DNA of 64,000 nucleotides, taken from NCBI GenBank assembly GCA_021826065.1, contig JAKADY010000010.1:1-64000 (forward strand), read 5' to 3'. The DNA comes from Pseudomonadota bacterium. Lineage in GTDB: Bacteria > Pseudomonadota > Gammaproteobacteria > Burkholderiales > Thiobacillaceae. Under the pieces are notes generated by a model. The model ran no database searches. It saw only the letters and a list, made by a program, of their open reading frames with translations, and had not been told where the DNA came from. Within the stretch, counting starts at the first letter, position 1. Every line of letters begins with the position of its first letter. Both the position numbers and the translations under genes were made by a program. Positions 1 to 9,824 of the stretch are shown piece after piece.

Positions 1-86
1 CCTTCCCTTCCCGAACAGGACCGTGAAACGCTCCAGCGCCAATGATAGTGGGCTCCCCGCCCGCGAAAGTAGGTCATCGCCAGACC
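1..86 (+). rRNA. rrf: 5S ribosomal RNA, 3' part
   Basis: The window opens inside a 5S rRNA. The stretch from about position 10 has the conserved CCCGAAC loop, then GTGAAACGC, the AGCGCCAATGATAGTG helix and a GAAAGTAGGTCATCGCCAG 3' end. Only about the last 85 nt are present; the 5' part, and presumably 23S and 16S, lie upstream of the window. A hairpin with a T-rich tail follows 14 nt later, as expected at the end of an rRNA operon. The 3' end is placed by analogy and may be off by a few bases. Confidence 0.9.
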
Positions 87-99
87 CCCTACCCCCAAC

Positions 100-128
100 A
101 AAGGCCCCACATAGGGGCCTTTGTGCTT
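100..128 (+). terminator. Rho-independent terminator of the rRNA operon
   Basis: A perfect 9-bp stem, AAAGGCCCC (100-108) against GGGGCCTTT (114-122), encloses a 5-nt loop and is followed by a T-rich stretch. It lies directly downstream of the 5S rRNA. Confidence 0.85.
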
Positions 129-238
129 TGAAGCCGCCACATGGGCATAACCCCGCGCTCGCGTGGTGACGCTCGTCGTGGTGCGGTGGTCGGAGTGCTG
201 TTATGCTCACAGCCTCGTCATCTCTGCAGAGACCGCTT

Positions 239-901
239 ATGCTCGATCCACGCCACATCCTCGACGTCAAGAAACAACAGATCGATGTCAGCCTCAACGA
301 ACTGTTCGAGGATGTCATCTCGGCCATCCGCGCGGCGGCCTCGTGCCTGTCCACGCGCAAGCTCGATACCTGTCAAGACATCATTGCCAACGATGTCAAC
401 ATCAACAACAAACGCCGCCTGATCGAGCAGGACTGCCTGGTGGCGATCGCCTCACAACAGCCCGTTGCCCACGATCTGCGCGATATCGTCGCTTACATGC
501 GGATGGCGGGTGAGCTCGAGCGCATCGGCGACTACGCAAGCGATATCGCCAGGAGTGTGTTGGAGCTAACCGACGACCCGCTGCAGCCCTTGGGGTTGGA
601 TGAGGTGATGGCGATGACGGCGCTTTGTCTGCAGATGCTCGATGGGGTGCGTCAGGCCAACGCCGCAGGCGACGCAGCACAGGCGCGCACAGCGGCGGGC
701 CTGGATGATGAGCTCGATAGTCGTCTGCGCAACCTGGTCAGCTCCACGCTTGATGCGATGCGCACCGATGCCAGGCTGGTGGACAACGGTTCGCGCATCC
801 TGTGGATCGCACACAACCTTGAGCGTTGCGGAGATCGCACGACGAACATCGCCGAGCAGGTGATCTATCGGCTGGAGGGGGTCGTGGAGGAGCTCGATTG
901 A
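239..901 (+). CDS. phoU: Phosphate-signalling protein PhoU
   Basis: PhoU is a cytoplasmic helical protein that links the PstSCAB phosphate transporter to the PhoR/PhoB two-component system and lowers Pho-regulon expression when phosphate is plentiful. The product is 220 aa and all-helical, with the two PhoU half-repeats; an ELERIGD-type motif in the first half and NLERCGDRTTNIAE in the second are the family's metal-binding signatures. The ATG at 239 starts the usual MLDPRH N-terminus and has a GCAGAGA ribosome-binding site; an in-frame ATG at 203 would add 12 residues. No pst or phoBR genes are adjacent. Confidence 0.9.
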   Translation: MLDPRHILDVKKQQIDVSLNELFEDVISAIRAAASCLSTRKLDTCQDIIANDVNINNKRRLIEQDCLVAIASQQPVAHDLRDIVAYMRMAGELERIGDYASDIARSVLELTDDPLQPLGLDEVMAMTALCLQMLDGVRQANAAGDAAQARTAAGLDDELDSRLRNLVSSTLDAMRTDARLVDNGSRILWIAHNLERCGDRTTNIAEQVIYRLEGVVEELD

Positions 902-1024
902 GCCCGATTATTTCGGTCGGTGGTCGATCGTGTTGTTACCAGGATCTCCCTCTGCCCTCGTGATGCCGCTTGGCAATACACGCACGCGCTGTGCATGAGC
1001 CGCGTACCGACCTAAAAAGGCCCC

Positions 1025-2059
<1,035 letters not shown>

Positions 2060-2122
2060 TGGGTCGCCTGCGCGCCAACCCGGTTGGTGGCCGCGGCCAT
2101 TGCGCCCCACTAGCGTTGGAGT

Positions 2123-2572
2123 ATGAGTTTCGGTCCAGAAATCCAGAAATCTAGACGCGTACGCATGAGCGCCGTATTCACCTGGCCGGTGCGGGTGTAC
2201 TGGGAAGACACCGACGCCAGCGGCGTGGTCTATTACGCCAACTATCTCAAATTCCTCGAGCGCGCCCGCTCGGAGTGGCTGCGCGCACTGGGGTTGAGTC
2301 AGACAGAGCTCGCCCAGCGCGACGGGGTCCTGTTCGTCGTCCGTCATGTCGCGGTCGAATACCTGGCCCCGGCGCGCTTCGACGACAGCCTGGAGGTAAG
2401 GAGCGTGCCCGAGGAGCTGGGCGGGGCCAGCCTGACGCTCGCGCAGGAGGTGGTGCGCGGCGACAGTTTGTTGCTGACGGCCCGGGTGCGCATCGCCTGC
2501 GTGCGGAGCGCCGACTTCAAGCCGGCTAGAATTCCGCCGCACGTCATGCAACGACTGGTGAGGCCCGCATGA
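2123..2572 (+). CDS. ybgC: Tol-Pal-associated acyl-CoA thioesterase YbgC
   Basis: YbgC is a hot-dog-fold thioesterase that usually forms the first gene of tol-pal operons and acts on short acyl-CoA or acyl-ACP. The sequence has the family signature YWEDTDASGVVYYANYLKFLE, with the catalytic Asp and the following helix, and continues as a normal-length domain. The ATG at 2123 sits very close to a GGAG; the internal ATG at 2165 would give the more usual start just before the first strand. Its stop overlaps the start of tolQ by 4 nt, so they are co-translated. Confidence 0.92.
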   Translation: MSFGPEIQKSRRVRMSAVFTWPVRVYWEDTDASGVVYYANYLKFLERARSEWLRALGLSQTELAQRDGVLFVVRHVAVEYLAPARFDDSLEVRSVPEELGGASLTLAQEVVRGDSLLLTARVRIACVRSADFKPARIPPHVMQRLVRPA

Positions 2573-3294
2573 ATCTCACCGTCGATCACGACCTCTCCCT
2601 CATCAGCCTGATCCTATCGGCCAGTTGGGTCGTGCAGGGGGTGATGTTGTTGCTTGTGGTGGCCTCGATCGCCTCGTGGTGGGTGATCTTTTCCAAGTAC
2701 ATGATCTTGCGCAAGGAGCGGCGGCTCACTGAGCGTTTCGAGCGCGAGTTCTACGACGCGGTGGAGCAGGACGCGCACGAGGCGCTATACGCAAAGACCC
2801 AGGAACGCAAGAACGTGGCCTGCATCGAAGAGCTGTTCCGACGCGGCCATCGCGCCCACCTGCGCCTGGCCGAGGCTGTTAACCCCGCCGTCCACGAGGA
2901 GGTGTCGGTGATGCAGGTGCTGGAGGGCACGCGCCGGGCGATGCAGGCCGCCTATCAGCGCGAGCTGGACCAGTTGGAGGCGCATCTACCGTTTCTGGCC
3001 ACGGTCGGTTCCGTCTCGCCCTATGTGGGCCTGTTCGGTACGGTCTGGGGCATCATGAACGCCTTCCGCGGGCTGGCCGACGTCTCCCAGGCGACCCTGG
3101 CGCAGGTGGCCCCGGGTATCGCCGAGGCGCTGATCGCCACGGCCATCGGGCTTTTCGCCGCCATCCCGGCGGTGATCGCCTACAACCGCTTCAGCCACGA
3201 CATCGACCGCCTGGCCAACAGCCTGCAGGTGTTCATGGAGGAATATCTGATCCTGGTCCAGCGCGGGCGCATCCGCCAAACCCAGAAGACATGA
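2569..3294 (+). CDS. tolQ: Tol-Pal proton channel subunit TolQ
   Basis: TolQ is the inner-membrane proton-channel subunit of Tol-Pal and, with TolR, energises TolA to maintain the outer membrane at division sites. At 241 aa it has the MotA/TolQ/ExbB layout: one TM helix near residues 17-38, a cytoplasmic loop, then two TM helices around the conserved ATVGSVSPYVGLFGTVWGI stretch and the later GLFAAIPAVIAYN segment. Start and stop overlap the neighbours by 4 nt (ATGA), typical of a tightly coupled operon. Confidence 0.96.
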   Translation: MNLTVDHDLSLISLILSASWVVQGVMLLLVVASIASWWVIFSKYMILRKERRLTERFEREFYDAVEQDAHEALYAKTQERKNVACIEELFRRGHRAHLRLAEAVNPAVHEEVSVMQVLEGTRRAMQAAYQRELDQLEAHLPFLATVGSVSPYVGLFGTVWGIMNAFRGLADVSQATLAQVAPGIAEALIATAIGLFAAIPAVIAYNRFSHDIDRLANSLQVFMEEYLILVQRGRIRQTQKT

Positions 3295-3704
3295 GACGTA
3301 CACGCCGCGCGATCAATCAGATCAACGTCGTGCCCTACATCGACGTGATGCTGGTGTTGCTGGTGATCTTCATGGTGACGGCCCCCTTCATCAATCCCAG
3401 CCAGGTCGAGCTGCCCAGCGTGGGCCGGGCAGGGCCGGCGCCCACGGCCCCGCTGGAGGTGGTGCTGCGGGTGGATGGCACACTGCTGCTGCGCGACCGC
3501 GAGCCGCCGCACGACGAGGTAGTCATCACAGGCGAGGGGCTGGCGCAGGCGGTCGGCGAGCGCCTGAAGCGCCGCCCCGAGCAGCCGGTGGTCATCTCGG
3601 CGGACAAGGACGTGCGCTACGAGGCGGTCATGCAGGTGATGGATGCGCTCTCGCGCGCTGGGGCACCTCGCGTGGGCTTGCTGGTCAAACCGACGCAGCC
3701 ATGA
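3291..3704 (+). CDS. tolR: Tol-Pal protein TolR
   Basis: TolR is the single-pass partner of TolQ. The short cytoplasmic N-terminus MRRTRRAINQINVVPYID leads into one TM helix (YIDVMLVLLVIFMVTAPF) carrying the essential proton-path Asp. The periplasmic ExbD/TolR domain follows. The length of 137 aa is normal. Overlaps with tolQ and tolA are 4 nt each. Confidence 0.95.
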   Translation: MRRTRRAINQINVVPYIDVMLVLLVIFMVTAPFINPSQVELPSVGRAGPAPTAPLEVVLRVDGTLLLRDREPPHDEVVITGEGLAQAVGERLKRRPEQPVVISADKDVRYEAVMQVMDALSRAGAPRVGLLVKPTQP

Positions 3705-4399
3705 TCCACCCCAGCAACAGCCAGTATTTCGGTGCCGGCGCCATGGCCCTGGTGGTGCATGGGCTGTTCGCGCTTGGTCTGGTCTTCAGCGTGGATTGGC
3801 GCAGCCTGCCGGAGATGCCGGTGTATGCCGACCTGTGGCAGGAGCTGCCGTCCATGCCGCCGCCCCCGGCGCCCGAACCCCCTGCGCCGCTGGCCCCCCC
3901 CGAATCCGCGCCCCCCCCGCCCCAGGCAGAGCCGGAGCCGGAGATCAGCTTGCAGGCGCAAGAGGCGGAACGTCGCCGGCAGGAGGCCGAGCAGCGGGAA
4001 CTGGAACGGCGTCGGCTGCTGGCCGAAGAGCAGGCACGCCGCGAGGCCGAGCAGCGCCGGCTGGAGGCGCAGCGTGCGGCCGAGGCGGCGCGCCTGCAGA
4101 TGATCGAGGACTATCAGGGCCGCATCCGCAGCAAGATCCACAGCTATCTGGTGCTGCCGCCCAACCTGAGCGGCAATCCGGAGGTGGTCTACCAGGTGCG
4201 GCTGCTACCCGACGGCGAGGTGTTGAAGCTCACCCTGGTCAAATCGAGCGGTCAGCCCGCTTATGACAAACAGGTCGAGCGCGCCATCCTGCGTGCCTCG
4301 CCGCTGCCGCTGCCGCCCGATCGGGAGCTTGCGGCGGCCTTCCGTGAAGATTTGATCCTGAAGTTCCGCCCCTACGAGACGGATGGGGCGCGATCCTGA
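3701..4399 (+). CDS. tolA: Tol-Pal spanning protein TolA
   Basis: TolA bridges the inner membrane and periplasm and contacts Pal and TolB. The 232-aa product has one N-terminal TM helix (about residues 10-30), a proline-rich segment, a short Ala/Glu/Arg coiled coil (about 85-135), and a C-terminal TonB/TolA-type domain with SGQPAYDKQVERAIL. The coiled coil is much shorter than in enterobacterial TolA (about 420 aa in E. coli), which implies a shorter periplasmic reach. Its place between tolR and tolB supports the call. Confidence 0.9.
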   Translation: MIHPSNSQYFGAGAMALVVHGLFALGLVFSVDWRSLPEMPVYADLWQELPSMPPPPAPEPPAPLAPPESAPPPPQAEPEPEISLQAQEAERRRQEAEQRELERRRLLAEEQARREAEQRRLEAQRAAEAARLQMIEDYQGRIRSKIHSYLVLPPNLSGNPEVVYQVRLLPDGEVLKLTLVKSSGQPAYDKQVERAILRASPLPLPPDRELAAAFREDLILKFRPYETDGARS

Positions 4400-4438
4400 A
4401 ATCGGCGGGCATTGCACGCGCCTTGTTACAATTCGGAT

Positions 4439-5737
4439 ATGTCGACTCACAGCCTCCTTGTTCGCCACCTCGCGTTGACACGAACGCTTTCCGTCCTGCT
4501 CGCGCTGCTCTTCGCCGCGGGTCTGGCCCGGGGCGCCATGACCATCGAGATCGTGGGCGGTGCCGCCAAGCGCATCCCCATTGCCATTGTCCCCTTCGCC
4601 ATGCCGTCCGTGCCGGGCAGCACCAACCCTGCCGCCGTGGTATCGGCGAACCTGGCGCGCAGCGGCTATTTCCAGGTCGTCGACAACGCGGCGGCCGGCG
4701 CCCCGCCCAGCCGGCCGCAGGACGTGCGCCTGCCGAACTGGCGTCGGACCGGCGCCGACGCCCTGTTGATCGGCCAGGTGCAACCGCAGCCGGACGGCCG
4801 GCTGGAGGTCCGTTTCTGGCTCTACGACGTGGTGCGCAGCCAGGAGCTCACCTCCATGAGCCTCACGGTGCCGGCCAACGGCCTGCGCGCCGCGGCGCAT
4901 CGCATCTCCGACATCGTCCATGAAAAGCTGCTCGGCGAGCCGGGCAACTACAGCGGTCGCATGGCCTACATCCTCAAACGCGACGGCTGGTATGAGCTGC
5001 AGGTGGCGGATGCCGACAGCCAGAACGCTTTCACCGTGGCCCGCTCGCCCGAGCCCATCATCTCCCCGGCCTGGTCACCGGACGGCACGCGGCTCGCCTA
5101 TGTCTCCTTTGAGCAGAAGAAGCCCATCGTCTACATCCAGAACCTGGCCGATGGCAGCCGGCGGATCCTGGCCAATTTCCGCGGCTCCAACTCGGCCCCG
5201 GCCTGGTCACCGGATGGGCGGCAGCTCGCCGTAACCCTCTCGCGCGACGCCGCATCGCAGATCTACCTGATCGACGCGGCGGGCGGGGAGCCGCGCCGCA
5301 TCGCCAGCAGCCCGGGTCTCGACACCGAGCCGGTGTTCAGCCCGGACGGCCAGTGGCTCTATTTCACCTCGGACCGCGGCGGCTCCCCGCAGATCTACCG
5401 CATCCCGCTCGCGGGCGGGCAGGCGCAACGCATCACCTATGAAGGCGGCTACAATGTCTCGCCGGCGATATCGCCGGACGGACGCCTGATGGCCTTCATC
5501 CACCGGCGTGATGGTCGTTTTCACGTCGCGGTGATGGACCTCGCCACCCGGCAGATGCAGGTGCTGACCGACACCAGTTTCGACGAGTCGCCGAGTTTCG
5601 CCCCCAACGGCAAGAGCATCCTCTACGCCACGCTGATCAACGGGCGCGGGGTGCTCGCCACGGTCAGCACCGACGGGCGCGTTCGGCAGCGGCTTTCGCA
5701 GACGGGTGACCTGCGCGAACCGGCTTGGGCGCCCTGA
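4439..5737 (+). CDS. tolB: Periplasmic Tol-Pal protein TolB
   Basis: TolB is a periplasmic beta-propeller that binds Pal. A signal peptide (LLALLFAAGLARGA) precedes the TolB N-terminal domain. Six WD40-like TolB repeats follow, each with a SPAWSPDG, SPDGRQLA or SPDGQWLYF core. The ATG at 4439 is preferred; an upstream in-frame TTG at 4412 would add an atypical MHAPCYNSD extension. It lies 39 nt after tolA and before pal. Confidence 0.95.
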   Translation: MSTHSLLVRHLALTRTLSVLLALLFAAGLARGAMTIEIVGGAAKRIPIAIVPFAMPSVPGSTNPAAVVSANLARSGYFQVVDNAAAGAPPSRPQDVRLPNWRRTGADALLIGQVQPQPDGRLEVRFWLYDVVRSQELTSMSLTVPANGLRAAAHRISDIVHEKLLGEPGNYSGRMAYILKRDGWYELQVADADSQNAFTVARSPEPIISPAWSPDGTRLAYVSFEQKKPIVYIQNLADGSRRILANFRGSNSAPAWSPDGRQLAVTLSRDAASQIYLIDAAGGEPRRIASSPGLDTEPVFSPDGQWLYFTSDRGGSPQIYRIPLAGGQAQRITYEGGYNVSPAISPDGRLMAFIHRRDGRFHVAVMDLATRQMQVLTDTSFDESPSFAPNGKSILYATLINGRGVLATVSTDGRVRQRLSQTGDLREPAWAP

Positions 5738-5774
5738 CCGTCCGATTTCCACCATGACACTCAGGAGTCTATCG

Positions 5775-6455
5775 ATGATGAAACAGACGAGCCTTGCCCT
5801 GCTGGCCAGCCTCTCGATCGGGCTGCTGCTCGCCGGGTGTGCCAGCGTGCAGTCCGAGGCACCGATCGACGAGGCGACGTCGGCGCGGGTGACGTCGGCC
5901 ACCCCGACGCAGCCGGTGACGACGCCGGCGCCGGTCGTCACGCCGACGCGTCCGGACCGTCCCGAGACCCCCGGCACCACCGCTGCGGTCACGCAACCGG
6001 TGGTCGAGACGCGGCCGCTGCCGACGACGGCGCTGACGCCTTCAACGGCGGCCGCGACGACGCCGGCGGCCGCTGCGAACATCACCACACCGGGGGCGCA
6101 CAAGGATCCGGCCAGCCCCCTGGCGCAGCGGGTCATCTATTTCGAGTTCGACAGCGCCGTCATCGACCCCCGCTTCCAACCGGTCATCGACGTGCACGCC
6201 ACCTATCTCAAGGCCAACCCCGGCTTCAAGGTGATCCTGCAGGGCCATGCCGACGAACGCGGCAGCCGCGAGTACAACCTGGCCCTGGGGCAGCGCCGGG
6301 CGGAGAGCGTGCGCCAGGCCCTGTCCCTGCTCGGTGTGCCCGACGGGCAGATGGAGGCGGTGAGCTTCGGCGAGGAGAAGCCGGCGGTGCAGGGCAGCAA
6401 TGAAGAGGCCTGGCGCATGAACCGCCGCACCGAGATCCACTACGTCGGCGAATGA
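5775..6455 (+). CDS. pal: Peptidoglycan-associated lipoprotein Pal
   Basis: Pal is the outer-membrane lipoprotein of Tol-Pal and binds peptidoglycan. It has a lipobox LLAGC after a short signal peptide. A long Thr/Pro/Ala-rich linker (about residues 35-110) follows, then the OmpA-like peptidoglycan-binding domain with YFEFDSAVID, GHADERGS and ALGQRRAESV. The start codon is chosen as ATG 5775 because CAGGAG lies 7 nt upstream. At 226 aa it is longer than enteric Pal because of the linker. It overlaps cpoB by 4 nt. Confidence 0.95.
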   Translation: MMKQTSLALLASLSIGLLLAGCASVQSEAPIDEATSARVTSATPTQPVTTPAPVVTPTRPDRPETPGTTAAVTQPVVETRPLPTTALTPSTAAATTPAAAANITTPGAHKDPASPLAQRVIYFEFDSAVIDPRFQPVIDVHATYLKANPGFKVILQGHADERGSREYNLALGQRRAESVRQALSLLGVPDGQMEAVSFGEEKPAVQGSNEEAWRMNRRTEIHYVGE

Positions 6456-7237
6456 TGAAGGCCAGCCCCCGGATCCTGCTCCTGGCCCTGTCGCTTTTGC
6501 CGCTGGCTGCACCGCTGTCGGCCAACACCCTGGACGAGCTGGCCCTGCGGCAGAACGAGATGCGGCAGGACATGCGCGCCCTGGAGGACCGCTTCCGCCG
6601 CATCGAGTCGCAACTGAGCAGCCAGGGCCTGCTCAACCTGCTCAACCAGATCGCCGAGCTCAAGGCCGAGCTCGCCCGCCTGCGCGGTCAGCAGGAGGAG
6701 CTGCAAAACACCCTGGCCCTGACACAACGGCGGCAGAAGGACCTTTACGAGGATCTCGACAGCCGCATCCGCGAGCTGGCCAATCGACCGCAACCGGCCG
6801 CACCGGCCGCCGAGGCCATCCAGCTGCAGCCCAGCCGCACCCTGCTCGGCGGCGGCGACGTGCAGAGCGAGACCCGCAGCTACGAGGCGGCCCTGGCGCA
6901 GTTCCGCGCCGGCGACTACGCCGGGGCGGCGCGTGGCTTCCAGGCCTTCCTGCGCGACTATCCCAGCGGCAGCCTGGCGTCCAATGCCCTCTACTGGCTC
7001 GGCCTGGCCCAGGCCACGCTGGGCAATTATCCCGCCGCAGTGGAGGCCTACCAGCGCCTGCTCAACGATTTTCCGACCAGCAACAAGGTCCCCGACGCCA
7101 TGTTGAGCCTGGCCCGTGCCCGCCTCCAGACGGGCGAGACGGCGGCCGCCCAGACCCTGCTGGATCAGCTGGTGGCCCGCTTCCCGCAAACGCGGGCGGC
7201 TGAGAACGCGCGCAGGCTGCTCGCCACCCTCAAGTGA
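6452..7237 (+). CDS. cpoB: Cell-division coordinator CpoB (YbgF)
   Basis: CpoB is a periplasmic trimer-forming protein that links Tol-Pal with PBP1B-driven septal peptidoglycan synthesis. The 261-aa product has a signal peptide (cleavage near SAN at residue 25). A trimerising coiled coil (about residues 30-110) and three tetratricopeptide repeats (about 140-260) follow. It is the last gene of the tol-pal set; its stop overlaps the start of queE by 4 nt, so queE and queC are probably read through from the same transcript. Confidence 0.93.
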   Translation: MMKASPRILLLALSLLPLAAPLSANTLDELALRQNEMRQDMRALEDRFRRIESQLSSQGLLNLLNQIAELKAELARLRGQQEELQNTLALTQRRQKDLYEDLDSRIRELANRPQPAAPAAEAIQLQPSRTLLGGGDVQSETRSYEAALAQFRAGDYAGAARGFQAFLRDYPSGSLASNALYWLGLAQATLGNYPAAVEAYQRLLNDFPTSNKVPDAMLSLARARLQTGETAAAQTLLDQLVARFPQTRAAENARRLLATLK

Positions 7238-7887
7238 GGATGTCGGCCCCGCGCCTGCGCGTCACGGAGATCTTTTTCTCTCTGCAGGGGGAGGCGAGCC
7301 GGGTCGGCCTGCCCACCGTCTTCGTGCGCCTCACCGGCTGCCCGCTGCGCTGTGGCTATTGCGACACGGAATACGCCTTTCAGGGCGGGGCGTGGATGTC
7401 CCTGGACGACATCCTCGGCCGGGTCAGCGCCCACCCCACCCGCCACGTCACCGTGACCGGCGGCGAACCGCTGGCCCAGCGTGACTGCCTCACGCTGCTC
7501 ACGGACCTTTGCGATGCCGGCTATGACGTCAGTCTGGAGACCAGCGGCGCCTTGGACATCACCGGGGTGGACCGCCGCGTGGCCCGCATCGTCGACATCA
7601 AGACACCGGGCTCCGGCGAGGTCGAGCGCAATCTGTGGGCCAATCTCACCGACCTCACCCCGCGCGACGAGGTCAAGTTCGTCCTGTGCGATGCGGCCGA
7701 TTACGATTGGGCCTGTCAGGTGCTACGCGAGTATCGCCTGAGCGAGCGGGCGGCCATCCTGTTCTCGCCCGTCCACGGCCGGCTGGAGCCAGCGGTGCTG
7801 GCCGATTGGATCCTGCGCGATGGCCTGCCGGTGCGCCTGCAGGTGCAGCTACACAAGCTGCTGTGGGGCGAGGGGGCGGGCCGGTGA
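7234..7887 (+). CDS. queE: 7-carboxy-7-deazaguanine synthase QueE
   Basis: QueE is a radical-SAM enzyme that converts 6-carboxytetrahydropterin to 7-carboxy-7-deazaguanine in queuosine biosynthesis. The cluster-binding motif [17 protein letters not shown] (Cx3Cx2C type) and GGEPLAQ are visible. The start is GTG 7234 overlapping the cpoB stop, or ATG 7240; neither has a clear ribosome-binding site, so translational coupling is likely. Length 217 aa is normal. Confidence 0.95.
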   Translation: MRMSAPRLRVTEIFFSLQGEASRVGLPTVFVRLTGCPLRCGYCDTEYAFQGGAWMSLDDILGRVSAHPTRHVTVTGGEPLAQRDCLTLLTDLCDAGYDVSLETSGALDITGVDRRVARIVDIKTPGSGEVERNLWANLTDLTPRDEVKFVLCDAADYDWACQVLREYRLSERAAILFSPVHGRLEPAVLADWILRDGLPVRLQVQLHKLLWGEGAGR

Positions 7888-8552
7888 CCCGGGCGGTCGT
7901 GCTTCTGTCGGGGGGGCTGGATTCGGCCACCACCCTGGCGGTTGCCCGGCGGGCGGGCCACGCCTGCCATGCCTTGAGCGTGCACTACGGCCAGCGCCAT
8001 GCCGCCGAGCTTGAGGCCGCCCAGGCGGTGGCACGTCAGCTCGGGGCGGTCGAGCACCGCGTGGTCGGCATCGACATGGGGCAATTCGGCGGCTCGGCCC
8101 TGACCGACCCGGCCATCGCCGTGCCGGAGCAGCCGAGCAGCGGGGTGCCGGTGACCTATGTGCCGGCGCGCAACACCGTGATGCTGGCGCTCGCGCTCGC
8201 CTGGGCGGAGGTCCTGGAGGCCGCGGCAATCTACATCGGGGTGAATGCCGTCGACTACTCCGGCTATCCGGACTGCCGCCCCGAGTTCATCGCCGCCTTC
8301 CAGAACCTGGCCGACCTGGCTACCCGACGGGCGCTCGAGGGTCAGCGCGTGCGCATCGAGGCCCCACTGATCCATCTGACCAAGGCACAGATCATCCGCC
8401 TGGGGACCGAGCTGGGCGTGGATTATGCGCTCACCGTGTCCTGCTACCAGGCCGACGCGCAAGGCCGGGCCTGCGGCCGCTGTGATGCCTGCCGCTTCCG
8501 GCGCCAGGGTTTCCTCGAGGCGGGCATCCCGGACCCGACCCGGTACGTCTGA
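7884..8552 (+). CDS. queC: 7-cyano-7-deazaguanine synthase QueC
   Basis: QueC uses ATP and ammonia to convert 7-carboxy-7-deazaguanine to preQ0. The N-type pyrophosphatase P-loop [11 protein letters not shown] is at residues 7-17. The zinc site near the C-terminus is the final [17 protein letters not shown] region. The start is GTG at 7884, overlapping the queE stop (GTGA); no upstream in-frame codon gives a better N-terminus. The 222-aa length is normal. Confidence 0.96.
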   Translation: MTRAVVLLSGGLDSATTLAVARRAGHACHALSVHYGQRHAAELEAAQAVARQLGAVEHRVVGIDMGQFGGSALTDPAIAVPEQPSSGVPVTYVPARNTVMLALALAWAEVLEAAAIYIGVNAVDYSGYPDCRPEFIAAFQNLADLATRRALEGQRVRIEAPLIHLTKAQIIRLGTELGVDYALTVSCYQADAQGRACGRCDACRFRRQGFLEAGIPDPTRYV

Positions 8553-8636
8553 ATGTACCAGGTCGTGTGAGTTGAGATTGCGGTGCAAAGGCGCTAGTTT
8601 TCAACCCCACAACCCACAGAAACCAAGGAGATTGCT

Positions 8637-9755
8637 ATGGATGACGCCAAGATGGTGCAGGAGATCACCCACCTCGTCGTGTGGTCCGGTTTCGTTCTCG
8701 CCCTGATCTTCGGCTATGTGGCCAACAAGACCAGCTTCTGCACCATGGGCGCGGTCTCCGATGTGGTGAACATGGGCGAGTGGGGGCGCATGCGCGCCTG
8801 GCTCCTGGCCATCGCCGTGGCCATCCTCGGCACCGCCATCCTCGAATACGTGGGCTACCTCGATCCCACCAAGACCATCTATACCAGCGCCCGCCTGCCC
8901 TGGCTCGCCATGATCGTCGGTGGGCTTACCTTCGGGGTCGGTATGACGCTCGCCTCGGGCTGCGGCCAGCGCACACTGGTGCGCCTTGGCGGTGGCAACC
9001 TGAAATCGGTGGTCGTGTTTCTGTTCCTCGGCTACTCCGCCCTGGTGACCCTGCGTGGCATCTTCGGCTGGTTCCGGGTCAACGTCCTGGAGGCCGATGC
9101 CGTGACCATCCACTTCGACCACCTGCAGACGGTGCCGGCCCTGCTGGTCGGCGAGGGTAACCCCCTCGGTCAGTTGCTCGTGGCCGCCGCCATCAGCCTG
9201 GCCATCCTGATCTTCGTCTTCGCCAGCCGCGACTTCCGGCAAAGCCGCGACAACATGCTGGCCGGCTTCGTGGTCGGCCTGGTCGTGGTCGGCGGCTGGT
9301 ACGTCACTGGCAAACTGGGCTTCATCCCCGAACACCCCGAGACCCTGGAGCCCGCCTATCTCGGCACCAACTCCAAGCTGGCCGAGTCCATGACCTTCGT
9401 CGCCCCGCTGGGCTACACCATGGACCTCTGGGCCTACTGGACCGACACCTCCACCACGGTCACCTTTGCCATCGCCACCGTCTTCGGGGTGGTCATCGGT
9501 TCCTTCCTCTACTCGGTGTTCAACCGCACCTTCCGCTGGGAGTATTTCACCTCGCCGCAGGACATGTTCCGGCACCTGATCGGCGCCGTGCTCATGGGCT
9601 TCGGCGGCGTCACGGCCATGGGTTGCACCATCGGCCAGGGCGTGACCGGCATCTCCACCCTGGCCATCGGCTCGATCATCGTCTTTTTCTCCATCATCGC
9701 CGGGGCTGCGGCGACCATGAAAGTCCAGTATTATTTGATGATGCGCGACGCCTGA
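8637..9755 (+). CDS. YeeE/YedE-family sulfur-compound transporter
   Basis: This 372-aa inner-membrane protein has about nine hydrophobic segments and two YeeE/YedE (sulphur transport) half-domains. Family members such as TsuA take up thiosulfate through conserved cysteines, and the matching cysteine motifs are here: ASGCGQRTLVRLG in the first half and AMGCTIGQGVTG in the second. An AAGGAG ribosome-binding site lies upstream of the ATG. It is followed 69 nt later by a secreted TlpA-like thioredoxin. The exact substrate (thiosulfate or another sulfur species) is inference. Confidence 0.85.
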   Translation: MDDAKMVQEITHLVVWSGFVLALIFGYVANKTSFCTMGAVSDVVNMGEWGRMRAWLLAIAVAILGTAILEYVGYLDPTKTIYTSARLPWLAMIVGGLTFGVGMTLASGCGQRTLVRLGGGNLKSVVVFLFLGYSALVTLRGIFGWFRVNVLEADAVTIHFDHLQTVPALLVGEGNPLGQLLVAAAISLAILIFVFASRDFRQSRDNMLAGFVVGLVVVGGWYVTGKLGFIPEHPETLEPAYLGTNSKLAESMTFVAPLGYTMDLWAYWTDTSTTVTFAIATVFGVVIGSFLYSVFNRTFRWEYFTSPQDMFRHLIGAVLMGFGGVTAMGCTIGQGVTGISTLAIGSIIVFFSIIAGAAATMKVQYYLMMRDA

Positions 9756-9824
9756 CGGCCCTGCGTGCCAGCCGGTCACGGCCCTCGCACCGCGGGGGCC
9801 CAGGTGCTCAACAAAGGATTGCGA

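Noticed and set aside
2145-2165. TCTAGA and ACGCGT sites near the ybgC start
   Set aside because: These are short coincidental palindromes with no sign of vector sequence around them.
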